Position numbers and translations under genes: made by a program. A stretch of 54,526 nucleotides of DNA from an uncultured Nitrospira sp. (GTDB lineage Bacteria > Nitrospirota > Nitrospiria > Nitrospirales > Nitrospiraceae), in contig CAMLHQ010000012.1 of the NCBI GenBank assembly GCA_946479785.1, positions 1-54,526 on the forward strand. Direction: 5' to 3'. The first letter of the stretch is position 1; each line of letters begins with the position of its first letter. Shown here one piece after another: positions 43,616 to 51,984 of this stretch. The notes under the pieces were generated by a model, which saw only the letters and a program-made list of their open reading frames with translations, was not told where the DNA came from and did not search any database.

Positions 43616-46447
43616 ATGCTGATTATGCCCGACACATCTGCCGCCATCGCATCTGATCTGCGCCATCTCTTGCGGGAAGACCAGGTCAAAGACGATGCGC
43701 CTACCAAGACAGCGTACGCCGTTGATGCCAGCATCTATCGCATGGAACCTCAAGCCGTCGCGCTGGTGGAATCCGAAGACGATATTCAAGGGGTTGTCTC
43801 CTATGCCGTGAATCGAGGTGTTCCGCTGACAGCCCGTGCTGCAGGGACGAACCTGACCGGCTCCGCGATCGGTTCCGGCATCATCCTCGACGTGTCCCGC
43901 TTACACCGGCTTCTTGAAGTCAATGAAGAAGAACGCTGGGCTCGCGTCCAACCCGGAATTGTTCTGGCGGAACTCAATAAGCAGCTTGCCCGGCAGGGGC
44001 TCATGTTCGGTCCGGATCCGTCGAGCGGGGACATGTGCAAATTGGGCGGGATGTTGGCCAACAATTCGGCCGGTCCCCACACGTTGCGCTATGGCGCGGT
44101 GAAAGACAATGTCGAAGAGCTTCGTATCTGCCTGTCGTCCGGGAAATGGTTGGATGCCAGAAGCTATACCGTCGATGATCCGCGGCTGTCTGCTGTACTC
44201 GCTACGCATCCCTCGGTGCGCGAAACGCAATCACTTGTGCAAGAGCATGCGGCGTTGTTGGAACAGAAACGGCCGACTGTCAGCAAAAACAGCTGCGGCT
44301 ACAATCTATTCGGCTTGGCTGAAGGGCTGGCACGAGGCCGGTTCGACTTGCCGAAACTCTTCGTCGGCAGCGAGGGCACTCTCGGCGTATTCAGTGAGGC
44401 CACGATCCGTCTGGTCGAAAAACCGCGCGCGACGTTGACGGCACTCATCCATTTCAAGCGCCTGGAGGATGTCGGCGATGCGGTGCCCAAATTGCTCGAA
44501 CTGGCTCCGAGTGCCTTGGAGGTCATGGATGCCAATACGCTCGATCTCATCGGCCGGTCGAAACACGGGATTCCTGCCGATGCAGCCGCGACGTTATTGA
44601 TCGAACTCGATGAGGGCGGCCTGACGGTCGATTTGCGTGCACAGGCTGAACAGATGGCTGCCGTCTGCCGTCGCTATCCGCTCGCCTCCGAGATTGTCGT
44701 GGCGTATGACCAGGAGCAGCGCGATCAATTATGGAAGGCGCGCAAAGCTCTCTATCCGACGCTGTATCGATTCGATCCGCGCAAGAAGCCGATCAATTTT
44801 GTGGATGACGTGGTCGTGCGCGCCGAACGGATCAGTGAGTTGATCCGGTATTTGGAGGAGTTCTTCGGCGGCCAGCGCGTGCCGGTGGCGATCTTCGGAC
44901 ATATCGGTAACGGTAACGCGCACATCGTGCCCTTGCTGGACGTGAACGACGAGCAGGATTTCCAAAAGATGGTCACTGGCTACCATGAGATTCATCAGAC
45001 CGTGCTCGATCGATTCGGCGGATCGATCTGCGGGGAGCATGGGGATGGCCGAGTGCGTGCCGAATATGTCGCCAAGATGTTCGGGCCGGCGCTCTACGGC
45101 TTGTTCGTGCGGGTGAAGCGGACTTTTGATCCGTCGGGAATGCTCAATCCGGGCGTGAAGATCAGCGACCGGCCCTTCACGGAGCATATCGACTACACGA
45201 GGCTGTCCAAATCCTGTGCCACTTGCGCGAAGTGCAACGCGGTCTGCCCGGTCTACGACGTCTTCCGCTCCGAGGATATGAGTTCACGAGGCTGGTTTGA
45301 GATTGTGACGGACAAGAACTACAGCTACTTGAATTCCAAACGGGTGGTCGAAGCCTGTCTCAACTGCAAGTCGTGCCGGACGGCCTGCCCGGCTGGAGTC
45401 GACGTGTCCCAATTGATCCTTGACCGGCGTGCTGAGCATCCCAATGCCCTGGCAGGCGCAATTTTTCGATTTCACGCACAATCAGAGAGATTTGCAATAT
45501 TCTTAAAGTGGTTAGCGAGGTTACAACCGATCTGGGACCGGCCCTTCATGCGACGGGTCTTGGATCTGGTGAGCCGTCCGATTCTCAGACACCTGTCGGC
45601 AAGCGCCAGGTTCTCACCGCAGATTGCCATGCCGAAGCTGGCGACGCGACACCTGCGCGATCGCTACGCGGACCTGGTTCCCACACCTGAACTGGGTCCA
45701 CGATCGAAGGTGGCCTACTTTCATGGATGCGCGGGAAATTATTTTGACGACGGAGTCGGAGATGCCGTCATTGCGGTGCTGCGTAAGCACGGGGTCGAAC
45801 CGGATTTGCCACCCCAACGCTGTTCCGGAACGCCGATCGAAACCTATGGCCATCGGGAATTGGCGAAAGAAGGCGCACGGGTCAATCTGCAATCGTTTGC
45901 CGGCTATGATACGGTTGTCACCGGTTGCGCCTCCTGCACCTTGATGTTGAAGGATTATCCGAAGCTCTTTGCCGGTGATCCCGAACAGCCCGCGGCCGAA
46001 GTGTTGGCCAAACGGGTGACACACATTTCAGAGTTCGTGGTGCGGTCGTCGGCGAAGCCAGCCATGGCGAGTACCGGACGGACAGCGAGCAAAGTGACCT
46101 ATCATTCGTCCTGCCATCTGCGTGCGGCCGGTGTCACGAAGGAGCCTCGCGCGATCCTCGCAAACCTGCCCGGTATCGATTTTGTCGAGATGACGGATGC
46201 CGATCGCTGTGCCGGAGGGGCGGGGACGTACCTGGTCAAGGATTTCGAAACGTCGCAGCAGATTGTGGAGCGGAAGCGGCGTGCCGTCGAGCAAAGCGGC
46301 GCCGACGTGGTGGCGACGAGCTGTCCGGCCTGCATGATTCAATTGAAAACCGGTTTGCCGAAAGCCGTCCAGGTGAAGCACGTCGCGCAAGTCTTGCGGG
46401 ATAGTTATGACGCGGCGGACCGACCGGCCGATGGCGTCAACCGATGA
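43616..46447 (+). CDS. Fused FAD / iron-sulfur 2-hydroxyacid dehydrogenase (GlcD-GlcF type)
   Basis: Oxidises D-lactate or glycolate and passes electrons to quinone or cytochrome. The 943-residue protein has an FAD-binding PCMH domain (about 35-240: ARAAGTNLTGSAIGSGIILD, GPDPSSGDMCKLGGMLANNS), an FAD-oxidase C-terminal domain with GHIGNGNAHIVPLLD and GGSICGEHGDGRVRAEY, then two 4Fe-4S motifs CATCAKCNAVCP and CLNCKSCRTACP (about 534-595), and two CCG-type domains (HGCAGNYFDDG with QRCSGTP, and SSCHLRAAG with DRCAGGAG). GlcD and GlcF, separate in E. coli, are fused. Start could also be the ATG at 43625. A small diheme protein overlaps its stop. Confidence 0.9.
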   Translation: MLIMPDTSAAIASDLRHLLREDQVKDDAPTKTAYAVDASIYRMEPQAVALVESEDDIQGVVSYAVNRGVPLTARAAGTNLTGSAIGSGIILDVSRLHRLLEVNEEERWARVQPGIVLAELNKQLARQGLMFGPDPSSGDMCKLGGMLANNSAGPHTLRYGAVKDNVEELRICLSSGKWLDARSYTVDDPRLSAVLATHPSVRETQSLVQEHAALLEQKRPTVSKNSCGYNLFGLAEGLARGRFDLPKLFVGSEGTLGVFSEATIRLVEKPRATLTALIHFKRLEDVGDAVPKLLELAPSALEVMDANTLDLIGRSKHGIPADAAATLLIELDEGGLTVDLRAQAEQMAAVCRRYPLASEIVVAYDQEQRDQLWKARKALYPTLYRFDPRKKPINFVDDVVVRAERISELIRYLEEFFGGQRVPVAIFGHIGNGNAHIVPLLDVNDEQDFQKMVTGYHEIHQTVLDRFGGSICGEHGDGRVRAEYVAKMFGPALYGLFVRVKRTFDPSGMLNPGVKISDRPFTEHIDYTRLSKSCATCAKCNAVCPVYDVFRSEDMSSRGWFEIVTDKNYSYLNSKRVVEACLNCKSCRTACPAGVDVSQLILDRRAEHPNALAGAIFRFHAQSERFAIFLKWLARLQPIWDRPFMRRVLDLVSRPILRHLSASARFSPQIAMPKLATRHLRDRYADLVPTPELGPRSKVAYFHGCAGNYFDDGVGDAVIAVLRKHGVEPDLPPQRCSGTPIETYGHRELAKEGARVNLQSFAGYDTVVTGCASCTLMLKDYPKLFAGDPEQPAAEVLAKRVTHISEFVVRSSAKPAMASTGRTASKVTYHSSCHLRAAGVTKEPRAILANLPGIDFVEMTDADRCAGGAGTYLVKDFETSQQIVERKRRAVEQSGADVVATSCPACMIQLKTGLPKAVQVKHVAQVLRDSYDAADRPADGVNR

Positions 46448-46683
46448 GATTCCGCAAAGCCGATTGGCTCTTCATCGCAGGTGCCGTCGCTGTGGTCGTG
46501 GCCGTATCGCTGCTGCCCACGCCGAAGGACCGCAATCCGATGGTTCCAAAGAGCGCCGAACACCTATCCGTGACGAATGAAAAAGATTGTGCGCATTGTC
46601 ATCAACCCGATGGTGTGAAGCCGGTGCCGGCGCGGCATCCCAAGCGACAAGATTGTTTCCGCTGCCATGCACGGAGCACGTAA
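46444..46683 (+). CDS. Tiny membrane-anchored diheme c-type cytochrome
   Basis: A 79-residue protein with one N-terminal membrane helix (about 9-25) and two c-type haem motifs, C49-A-H-C52-H53 and C71-F-R-C74-H75, in a domain of barely 45 residues. Extra histidines H40 and H65 could be distal ligands. The start overlaps the dehydrogenase stop (ATGA), so it is very likely its electron acceptor. No family name recognised; similar short multihaem stretches occur in NrfH-like and NapC-like fragments. Confidence 0.8.
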   Translation: MRFRKADWLFIAGAVAVVVAVSLLPTPKDRNPMVPKSAEHLSVTNEKDCAHCHQPDGVKPVPARHPKRQDCFRCHARST

Positions 46684-46771
46684 AGTGTGATGGATCGATT
46701 GTGACAGATGACGATTCACGATTCAGCTGCCGGCGAGACGCGAACGACAAGAGACAAGGAGTACAAATAGA

Positions 46772-47050
46772 ATGGTTAAAGTTCTGGTCTTTGGATTGAC
46801 ATTGCGGAATGCCGTCGGTGCGCACGAGATCGACATTGAAGTACCTCAGGCCACGACAGTGAAAAACCTGATTCACGCGCATCCCGATCAATTGGGGGCG
46901 CTCGTCCCGTTTATGATGCAGCGCGAGGTGCTGGTGGCGGTGAATAAGAAGGTGGGGAGCGAGGATTCGACCGTGAAAGACGGCGACGTCGTGAAAATGA
47001 CTCACCAATCGAAAACGTCGTATGACGGCGTCCGGGACATCCCCACCTAG
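46772..47050 (+). CDS. MoaD/ThiS-like beta-grasp protein without C-terminal GG
   Basis: A 92-residue protein of ubiquitin-like fold: MVKVLVFGLTLRNAVGAHEI, then VPQATTVKNLIHAHPDQLGAL, VLVAVNKKVGSEDSTVKDGDVVKM. MoaD and ThiS end in GG, which is adenylated and thiocarboxylated; here the chain ends THQSKTSYDGVRDIPT, so sulfur carriage by that route is not possible unless processed. AAGGAG lies upstream. A structural or regulatory role is likely. The left arm of an inverted-repeat element abuts its stop. Confidence 0.7.
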   Translation: MVKVLVFGLTLRNAVGAHEIDIEVPQATTVKNLIHAHPDQLGALVPFMMQREVLVAVNKKVGSEDSTVKDGDVVKMTHQSKTSYDGVRDIPT

Positions 47051-47331
47051 CAGAGTGTTGAAAACGGCTCTCTTCTCACGCACCCACCCTGACGCGTGAG
47101 AACGCGCCTTCACCAAGCTTTGTTCTCGCGTCGCTCAGAACCTCGACGTACCGAGCGAAAGTCACTGGAGGCAAAGTACCTATCCGCTCGCATTTGATCG
47201 AAGCGAGCGGATCAAGTGAAGCTTGGTATGTACCTCTTCAGTTCCGCCTGCTGCGGCCAACCGCGGAACGAAGCGTCTCGGCGCTTCGGGGTTGGGCGGG
47301 TAAAAAAGGACAGCCGTTTTGAACACTCTGC
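47050..47331. repeat. 282-bp inverted-terminal-repeat element
   Basis: Arms 47050-47069 and 47312-47331 are inverted copies with one mismatch in 20. Inside are three perfect hairpins (47073-47081/47094-47102; 47182-47191/47203-47212; 47241-47247/47263-47269) and GGGCGGGTA at 47294-47302. No gene, no obvious target duplication. It fills the gap after the MoaD-like gene and resembles a MITE or a structured RNA. Confidence 0.7.
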
Positions 47332-47345
47332 GCAGATTAGGGCTT

Positions 47346-47978
47346 TCATGTTTCCGAGCCTTCGCGGACGCTCTTAAACTCGAGAAATAATTTGCTGTGG
47401 CGATTTCCGGTGAGTTCGAGCGCGATGGTTCCCTCGGCCGTTTCCCAGGTTGCGTGATAATGGAGATGGCCGATCATCACCGCCACTCCCCAATAATCGG
47501 GAATCGGCTGATACAAATCGTTATCCCATACGACACGATCCAGCTGGGGCTCGCCGTAGACCGCGCTCAAGGCCTGTTTGAGTGACGTGTAGTAGCCGAT
47601 GAATTCATTCAGTCCGTACAGCGGACGCTGCAGCACGATGTACTGACCGCGGACCAGCGATTCCTGCCGGAACTCATATCCTTCCAACACTCCGTGATCG
47701 TGGATATTGCGCAAGTAGATGAGCTTGCCTTGCTCATCTCGCTCAATATCGCCTGAGACCGCAGTTCTCAATCGGGCGGGAGCCTCTCCCCAATGTTTGT
47801 GCAAGGTGTCCAGAAAGGCGAGCGCCTGTTTCGTCACTTCCGCTTGAAGTGTCGCGTCATCGACGTCATCGAACGGTGCTGTGGCAGGGGGCGGTTGGAA
47901 ATCCGCCAGCTCAGCCAGTCCGATCACTGGAAAGGCCATCACCGCTGTGCCAAGCAGAAGCGGGAACAATCTGCGCAT
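47346..47978 (-). CDS. Exported hypothetical protein
   Basis: A 210-residue protein with a signal peptide (residues 1-22, MRRLFPLLLGTAVMAFPVIGLAEL). The mature part is globular with mixed alpha/beta character; conserved-looking bits are ERDEQGKLIYLRNIHDHGV, YEFRQESLVRGQYIVLQRPL and LHYHATWETAEGTIALELTG. No cysteines. I do not recognise the family. It lies downstream of hrpB on the same strand, separated by a palindrome. Confidence 0.65.
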   Translation of the reverse strand: MRRLFPLLLGTAVMAFPVIGLAELADFQPPPATAPFDDVDDATLQAEVTKQALAFLDTLHKHWGEAPARLRTAVSGDIERDEQGKLIYLRNIHDHGVLEGYEFRQESLVRGQYIVLQRPLYGLNEFIGYYTSLKQALSAVYGEPQLDRVVWDNDLYQPIPDYWGVAVMIGHLHYHATWETAEGTIALELTGNRHSKLFLEFKSVREGSET

Positions 47979-48042
47979 GAGCCGGAGCGTATGACGTGCG
48001 GAGGTGCTCCGTCTATCCTACGAAGGAGGAAGAAGCTGTGGG

Positions 48043-48119
48043 TCTGGTTGTTTTGTTTATCTGGTTTATCTAGTCCGCGCCGATCCCACCAGACAAACCG
48101 GACAAACAAAACAACCAGA
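48043..48119. repeat. 77-bp imperfect palindrome
   Basis: The outer 16 bases (48043-48058 and 48104-48119) are perfect inverted copies (TCTGGTTGTTTTGTTT and its complement); pairing continues inward with A/G changes to about 48073 and 48089. It abuts the hrpB stop and could act as a terminator or REP-like unit. Confidence 0.65.
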
Positions 48120-50645
48120 TCAACTAGTTCTCTTCCTTATTTTCGCAGTCGGCAGTGCAGCAAGCGGATTGTCCGGCCAATGATGTTTGGGATAGCGGCC
48201 GCGGAGTTCTTTGCGAACCTCCTGATAGGCAGTGGCCCAAAAGCTCGCGAGATCTTTGGTCACTTGGACCGGCCGTTTGGCCGGTGACAACAGGTGCAGC
48301 ATCACGGCAACCTTGCCGTCAACGACACGCGGCGTCTCTTTGCAGCCGAACATTTCTTGCAACCGCACTGCCAGGACCGGAAGGTCGGGTGTATCGTACT
48401 CGATTCGAATCTTCGATCCGCTCGGCACGGTGAGATGCGTCGGAGCTAGACGGTCCAAGTCACGCTGCTGCTCCCATGTCAACAGCGCATATAATGGCTG
48501 AGCAAGATCGAGCCGTTGGACGCGTTCGAGCGTGGTGATGCCATTCAAATAAGGAGCCAGCCACTCATCGAGTGTCCGCAGCAACGTCTCATCCGAGAGA
48601 TCGGGCCAAGCGGAGTCCGGCCCCTCCATCCGTCTGAGAAATTGCACTCGTGTGCGCCACTGCTGAAGCTCCGGCGTCCAGGCCAGCGTGGCCAAGCCTG
48701 CCTCACGGACGCCGTCGAGTAATGCTGCCGCCATCAACGATGGATCGGGCTTTGGGAGAGCTTGCTCCGACACCACGAGCGCGCCGAGTCTGCGTTGCCG
48801 CGACGCACGGACGGATTTGGTCCGTTCGTCCCAGGTGACGGCTTCCGATTCGACGATCTGCTCACGATAGAGCTGTTCGATGTCGTCGAGCGCCAACGGC
48901 GCGGCGAGATCAATGCGTGCCCATTGCGATCCGGCATCCAGATCGGCGATGACGAGATAGGGTTCCGAGGCCAGCGGGTCCGGATTGGCGAAGAGCGCGC
49001 CGCGGCCGTTCGTCAGGAGGTAGCGCGCATCGCCGCTCCGTTGTCGCTGGGCAATCCGGTCAGGATAGGCGAGGGCGAGCAACAAACCGGTTTGACGGAT
49101 CTGTTCCTGCTTGTCAGCTTGCCGTGCGTTCACGTGCAGCCCGAGTTGTCTCCTCCATACATCCGCCGTCCGTTTCACCCGTTGGATCGTGCCGCGGTCG
49201 ACCGAGGCGCTGCCGACGTGATCGCGATCCCCGTGCAACACATCAATCCGGAGTCGGAGATCAGTCTGCCGTGTGCCGGTCGGGCCGCGCAGCGGGTCGC
49301 GTTCGCTGAGCAGCGCCGCGAGATCGCAGGCGAGGCCGGTAAGAGTGAGCGGCACGGACTTCAGCAGCATGTGTGAGAGACGAGGGTGCAGAGGAAGCTC
49401 GGCCATCTGTTTGCCATGTGGCGTGATGCGTCCGGTGGCATCCAGTGCGCCCAAACGGATCAGCAACTCTTTGGCCTGTGCAACCGAGCCGGACGGCGGC
49501 AGAGTGAGCCAGGACAGTTCGGATGGATCGGTCGTACCCCACTGGGCCAAATCCAGCATGAGCGGTGCGAGGTCAGCGTCCAGTATTTCCGGCGGGCGCC
49601 GCGGAGCGAGTGCCGCCTGTTCTTTCTCGGTCCACAGGCGATAGCAGACGCCAGGCTCCAGACGACCCGCTCTGCCGCGGCGTTGTTCCGCCGAGTCCTG
49701 CGTCACACGAATCGTCTCGAGTCTGGTCAGGCCCGAACGGGGATCGAATCGCGGTGCGCGCAGTTGACCCCCATCGATCACGACGCGGATGCCGTCGATC
49801 GTCAAACTGGTTTCTGCAATCGACGTGGCAAGCACGACCTTTCTGGTGCCGCGCGGAGCCGGTTCGATCGCCGAGTCCTGAGCGGCCTGGGGAAGATCGC
49901 CGTGGAGCGGCGCGATCATCACGTCGGGACCAAGACCGGCGTCGAGCAGTTGTCGTTCGACGCGGCGAATCTCCGCCATCCCCGGTAGGAAGACGAGCAG
50001 GCTGCCTTGATCCCGCGCCAGCGATCGACGGATGACCTGAGTGACCGCGATATCGAGATGGCCCGAAAGCGGATGGTCCAAGTACCGGGTTTCAACGGGA
50101 AACATCCGGCCTTCACAAGAAATGACCGGTGCATGGCCGAGCAGGTTGCTGACGGGTCCGCAATCCAATGTGGCCGACATCACGAGAAGGCGAAGATCCG
50201 GACGAAAGAGCCGCTGCGTTTCAAGGCAGAGCGCGAGCCCTGTATCGGCTTGGAGACTCCGTTCGTGAAATTCGTCGAAAAGGATTGCCGCATAGACGCT
50301 CAGTGCCGGATCCTGTTGGAGCAGCCTGGTGAGAATGCCTTCCGTGACGACTTCGACCCTCGTGTGCGGTCCGATCTTCGTGTCCAGACGCATGCGGTAA
50401 CCGACCGCCGCGCCGACCGGTTCGCCCCGCATCGAGGCCATGCGATGTGCGGCCGCTCTGGCGGCGAGCCGCCGCGGTTCCAGCATCAGGAGTTTCTTTC
50501 CGGACAGCCAAGGCGCGTTGAGCAACGCCAGAGGAACGACGGTCGTCTTCCCTGCACCGGGCGGCGCCGTCAGCAAGGCATTGCCTCCGGCGGCCAGGGC
50601 CTGCTGCAGGGCGGGCAGCACATCTTCTATTGGAAGGCGGTTCAT
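48120..50645 (-). CDS. hrpB: ATP-dependent helicase HrpB
   Basis: DEAH-type RNA helicase of uncertain cellular role. Motifs: TAPPGAGKTTVV (Walker A), EPRRLAARAAA, LFDEFHERS (motif II as DEFH, as in HrpB), VMSATLD, TSIAETSLTIDGI and QRRGRAGRLEPGVCYRLW. Conserved C-terminal HrpB domain ends KRPVQVTKDLASFW...RYPKHHWPDNPL. The start at 50645 (MNRLPIEDVLPAL) gives 841 residues, the usual length; the open frame to 50726 runs into the divergent gene. No strong ribosome binding site is visible. Confidence 0.94.
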   Translation of the reverse strand: MNRLPIEDVLPALQQALAAGGNALLTAPPGAGKTTVVPLALLNAPWLSGKKLLMLEPRRLAARAAAHRMASMRGEPVGAAVGYRMRLDTKIGPHTRVEVVTEGILTRLLQQDPALSVYAAILFDEFHERSLQADTGLALCLETQRLFRPDLRLLVMSATLDCGPVSNLLGHAPVISCEGRMFPVETRYLDHPLSGHLDIAVTQVIRRSLARDQGSLLVFLPGMAEIRRVERQLLDAGLGPDVMIAPLHGDLPQAAQDSAIEPAPRGTRKVVLATSIAETSLTIDGIRVVIDGGQLRAPRFDPRSGLTRLETIRVTQDSAEQRRGRAGRLEPGVCYRLWTEKEQAALAPRRPPEILDADLAPLMLDLAQWGTTDPSELSWLTLPPSGSVAQAKELLIRLGALDATGRITPHGKQMAELPLHPRLSHMLLKSVPLTLTGLACDLAALLSERDPLRGPTGTRQTDLRLRIDVLHGDRDHVGSASVDRGTIQRVKRTADVWRRQLGLHVNARQADKQEQIRQTGLLLALAYPDRIAQRQRSGDARYLLTNGRGALFANPDPLASEPYLVIADLDAGSQWARIDLAAPLALDDIEQLYREQIVESEAVTWDERTKSVRASRQRRLGALVVSEQALPKPDPSLMAAALLDGVREAGLATLAWTPELQQWRTRVQFLRRMEGPDSAWPDLSDETLLRTLDEWLAPYLNGITTLERVQRLDLAQPLYALLTWEQQRDLDRLAPTHLTVPSGSKIRIEYDTPDLPVLAVRLQEMFGCKETPRVVDGKVAVMLHLLSPAKRPVQVTKDLASFWATAYQEVRKELRGRYPKHHWPDNPLAALPTAKIRKRTS

Positions 50646-50715
50646 GTTAGGGTTCGCCAGCACGCGAGAGACTGTAGCAGAAGCCTGTTGCAAGAAGGAA
50701 TGACGGACACCGGCG

Positions 50716-51351
50716 ATGCATGACAAGGAGAAGGTGATCGAGCTGATTCGGAAGGCTTTCTGCGATACGGAACATCCGGGCGATGCCTTTCTCCAAGGCA
50801 GTCAGGAAGGGTGCGAGCCGGCCGAGGTCACGGCACCCTTCAGGGGAATGTCGCACTGGACGCAGATCGATCCGGCGATTCTCGATGCCAATTACACGGC
50901 CTTGAGCTTCTTCTCAGAGGGGGGATTTCGGCAGTTTCTGCCGGCATTCCTGATCGCAGATCTCGAAGAGCAACTGGATACAGCCGATCCGGTCTTTCAT
51001 CTGACGAATGGGTTTTCGGATAGACTGGTGAAGCTGTCGGCCGGATCACGTATGCACGAGAAAACTATCGGCAAGTCAGCCTTTGTGAACCCGCGACGGT
51101 ACGGCGCGATGACGTGGCACGATCATGCGCGGGCGCAGTTGTCTATTTTTACGCAGGAAGAAGCTGGCGCGATTGTGGCGTATTTAGAATACAAGCGGGA
51201 CGCCGATCCTCACGGACCCTATCGTGATGATATCGATGCGGCGCTTGCCGGGTTTTGGCGAGCCCGGTCCGAGCACGGGCCGACGCAGGAGTCGTTGCGG
51301 CGGTACCTGCAAGCGGAAGCCGAGTACATGAAAGATCTGCAGGGAATGTGA
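50716..51351 (+). CDS. DUF6714-like protein
   Basis: A 211-residue soluble protein. Blocks IRKAFCDTEHPGDAFLQ, ALSFFSEGGFRQFLPAFLIADL, VFHLTNGF and FTQEEAGAIVAYLEYKR match my recollection of the DUF6714 family, of unknown function. It starts close to, and divergent from, hrpB. The next small gene follows within 12 bp. Confidence 0.75.
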   Translation: MHDKEKVIELIRKAFCDTEHPGDAFLQGSQEGCEPAEVTAPFRGMSHWTQIDPAILDANYTALSFFSEGGFRQFLPAFLIADLEEQLDTADPVFHLTNGFSDRLVKLSAGSRMHEKTIGKSAFVNPRRYGAMTWHDHARAQLSIFTQEEAGAIVAYLEYKRDADPHGPYRDDIDAALAGFWRARSEHGPTQESLRRYLQAEAEYMKDLQGM

Positions 51352-51362
51352 GAAAGGCATGT

Positions 51363-51563
51363 ATGGCAGACTATCGATGGGACACCAAGAAGCCCACAGA
51401 GCCAGGCTGGTATTGGTACCGTGGCGAGGCACATGAGGCCGATCCGTTTATTGTGCAAGTGGACGAGGTGGGACAGTTTCAGTGGCCGGATGGAGGCTAT
51501 CAGGAGGTGAAGTTGGCCAAAGGCGAGTGGGCGGGGCCGATTGAAGAACCGAAAGAAATGTGA
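51363..51563 (+). CDS. Small Trp-rich protein
   Basis: A 66-residue protein starting MADYRWDTKKPTEPGWYWYR and ending EWAGPIEEPKEM. The phrase 'EPGWYWYRG' resembles small phage and bacterial proteins of unknown role. GAGAAAGG lies 4-5 bases before the ATG. An 18-base match to its 3' end recurs downstream (about 51721-51740), suggesting a decayed second copy. Confidence 0.6.
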   Translation: MADYRWDTKKPTEPGWYWYRGEAHEADPFIVQVDEVGQFQWPDGGYQEVKLAKGEWAGPIEEPKEM

Positions 51564-51984
51564 GCGGGTCCTGCCGCCAATCAGCCCAACCGGCTTCGCA
51601 CCCCGCCCGGTGTGGGGCCCCGCTGCAGGCGGTCGGGCACCCAGATTGGCGTCACCCGCTGGGAAGAGTGTTCTTCAATCGACCGTGGAGGGAGAGAGAA
51701 GAAAAACATAAAAGGTCATTGGAGTGGGCGGGGCCGATTCAACTTCCGGAAGATTAGTGCGAGTAGGGGCCGGGCTCCTGTGCTCGCGCAACGCGCGGCC
51801 TGTTTGGGAGACGCGGTGTCTGGGCGCCGCGGGGGCGGGTAAGACACAGAGACAGGCCCTCGTTGCACGCGCGCAGTTGGGGGCGCAATAGAAACCTCCC
51901 ATGGGTCCTATGCCGAACGAGAAATGTTGAATGGCCCCTGATGGGTGTGGAAACGTGCGAGTAATATCATAGGAGGCGTATTTA
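51564..51984. other. Intergenic 421 bp with duplicate remnant and inverted repeat
   Basis: 51560-51757 reads in frame into EWAGPIQLPED, a partial copy of the preceding gene's end, without a convincing N-terminus. Then an inverted repeat (51785-51803 with 51852-51871) flanks GGGCGGGTA at 51833-51841. ATAGGAGG before ppa at 51970-51977. Confidence 0.5.
51785..51871. repeat. Imperfect inverted repeat sharing GGGCGGGTA
   Basis: The 19-20-base arms contain CGCAACG...GGCCTGT and ACAGGCC...CGTTGC as inverted blocks with mismatches between. The shared GGGCGGGTA lies just before the right arm, as in the element at 47050. Confidence 0.45.

Noticed and set aside
48762..49376. A 204-codon frame on the + strand opposite hrpB
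   Set aside because: Shadow frame of a clearly coding helicase gene.
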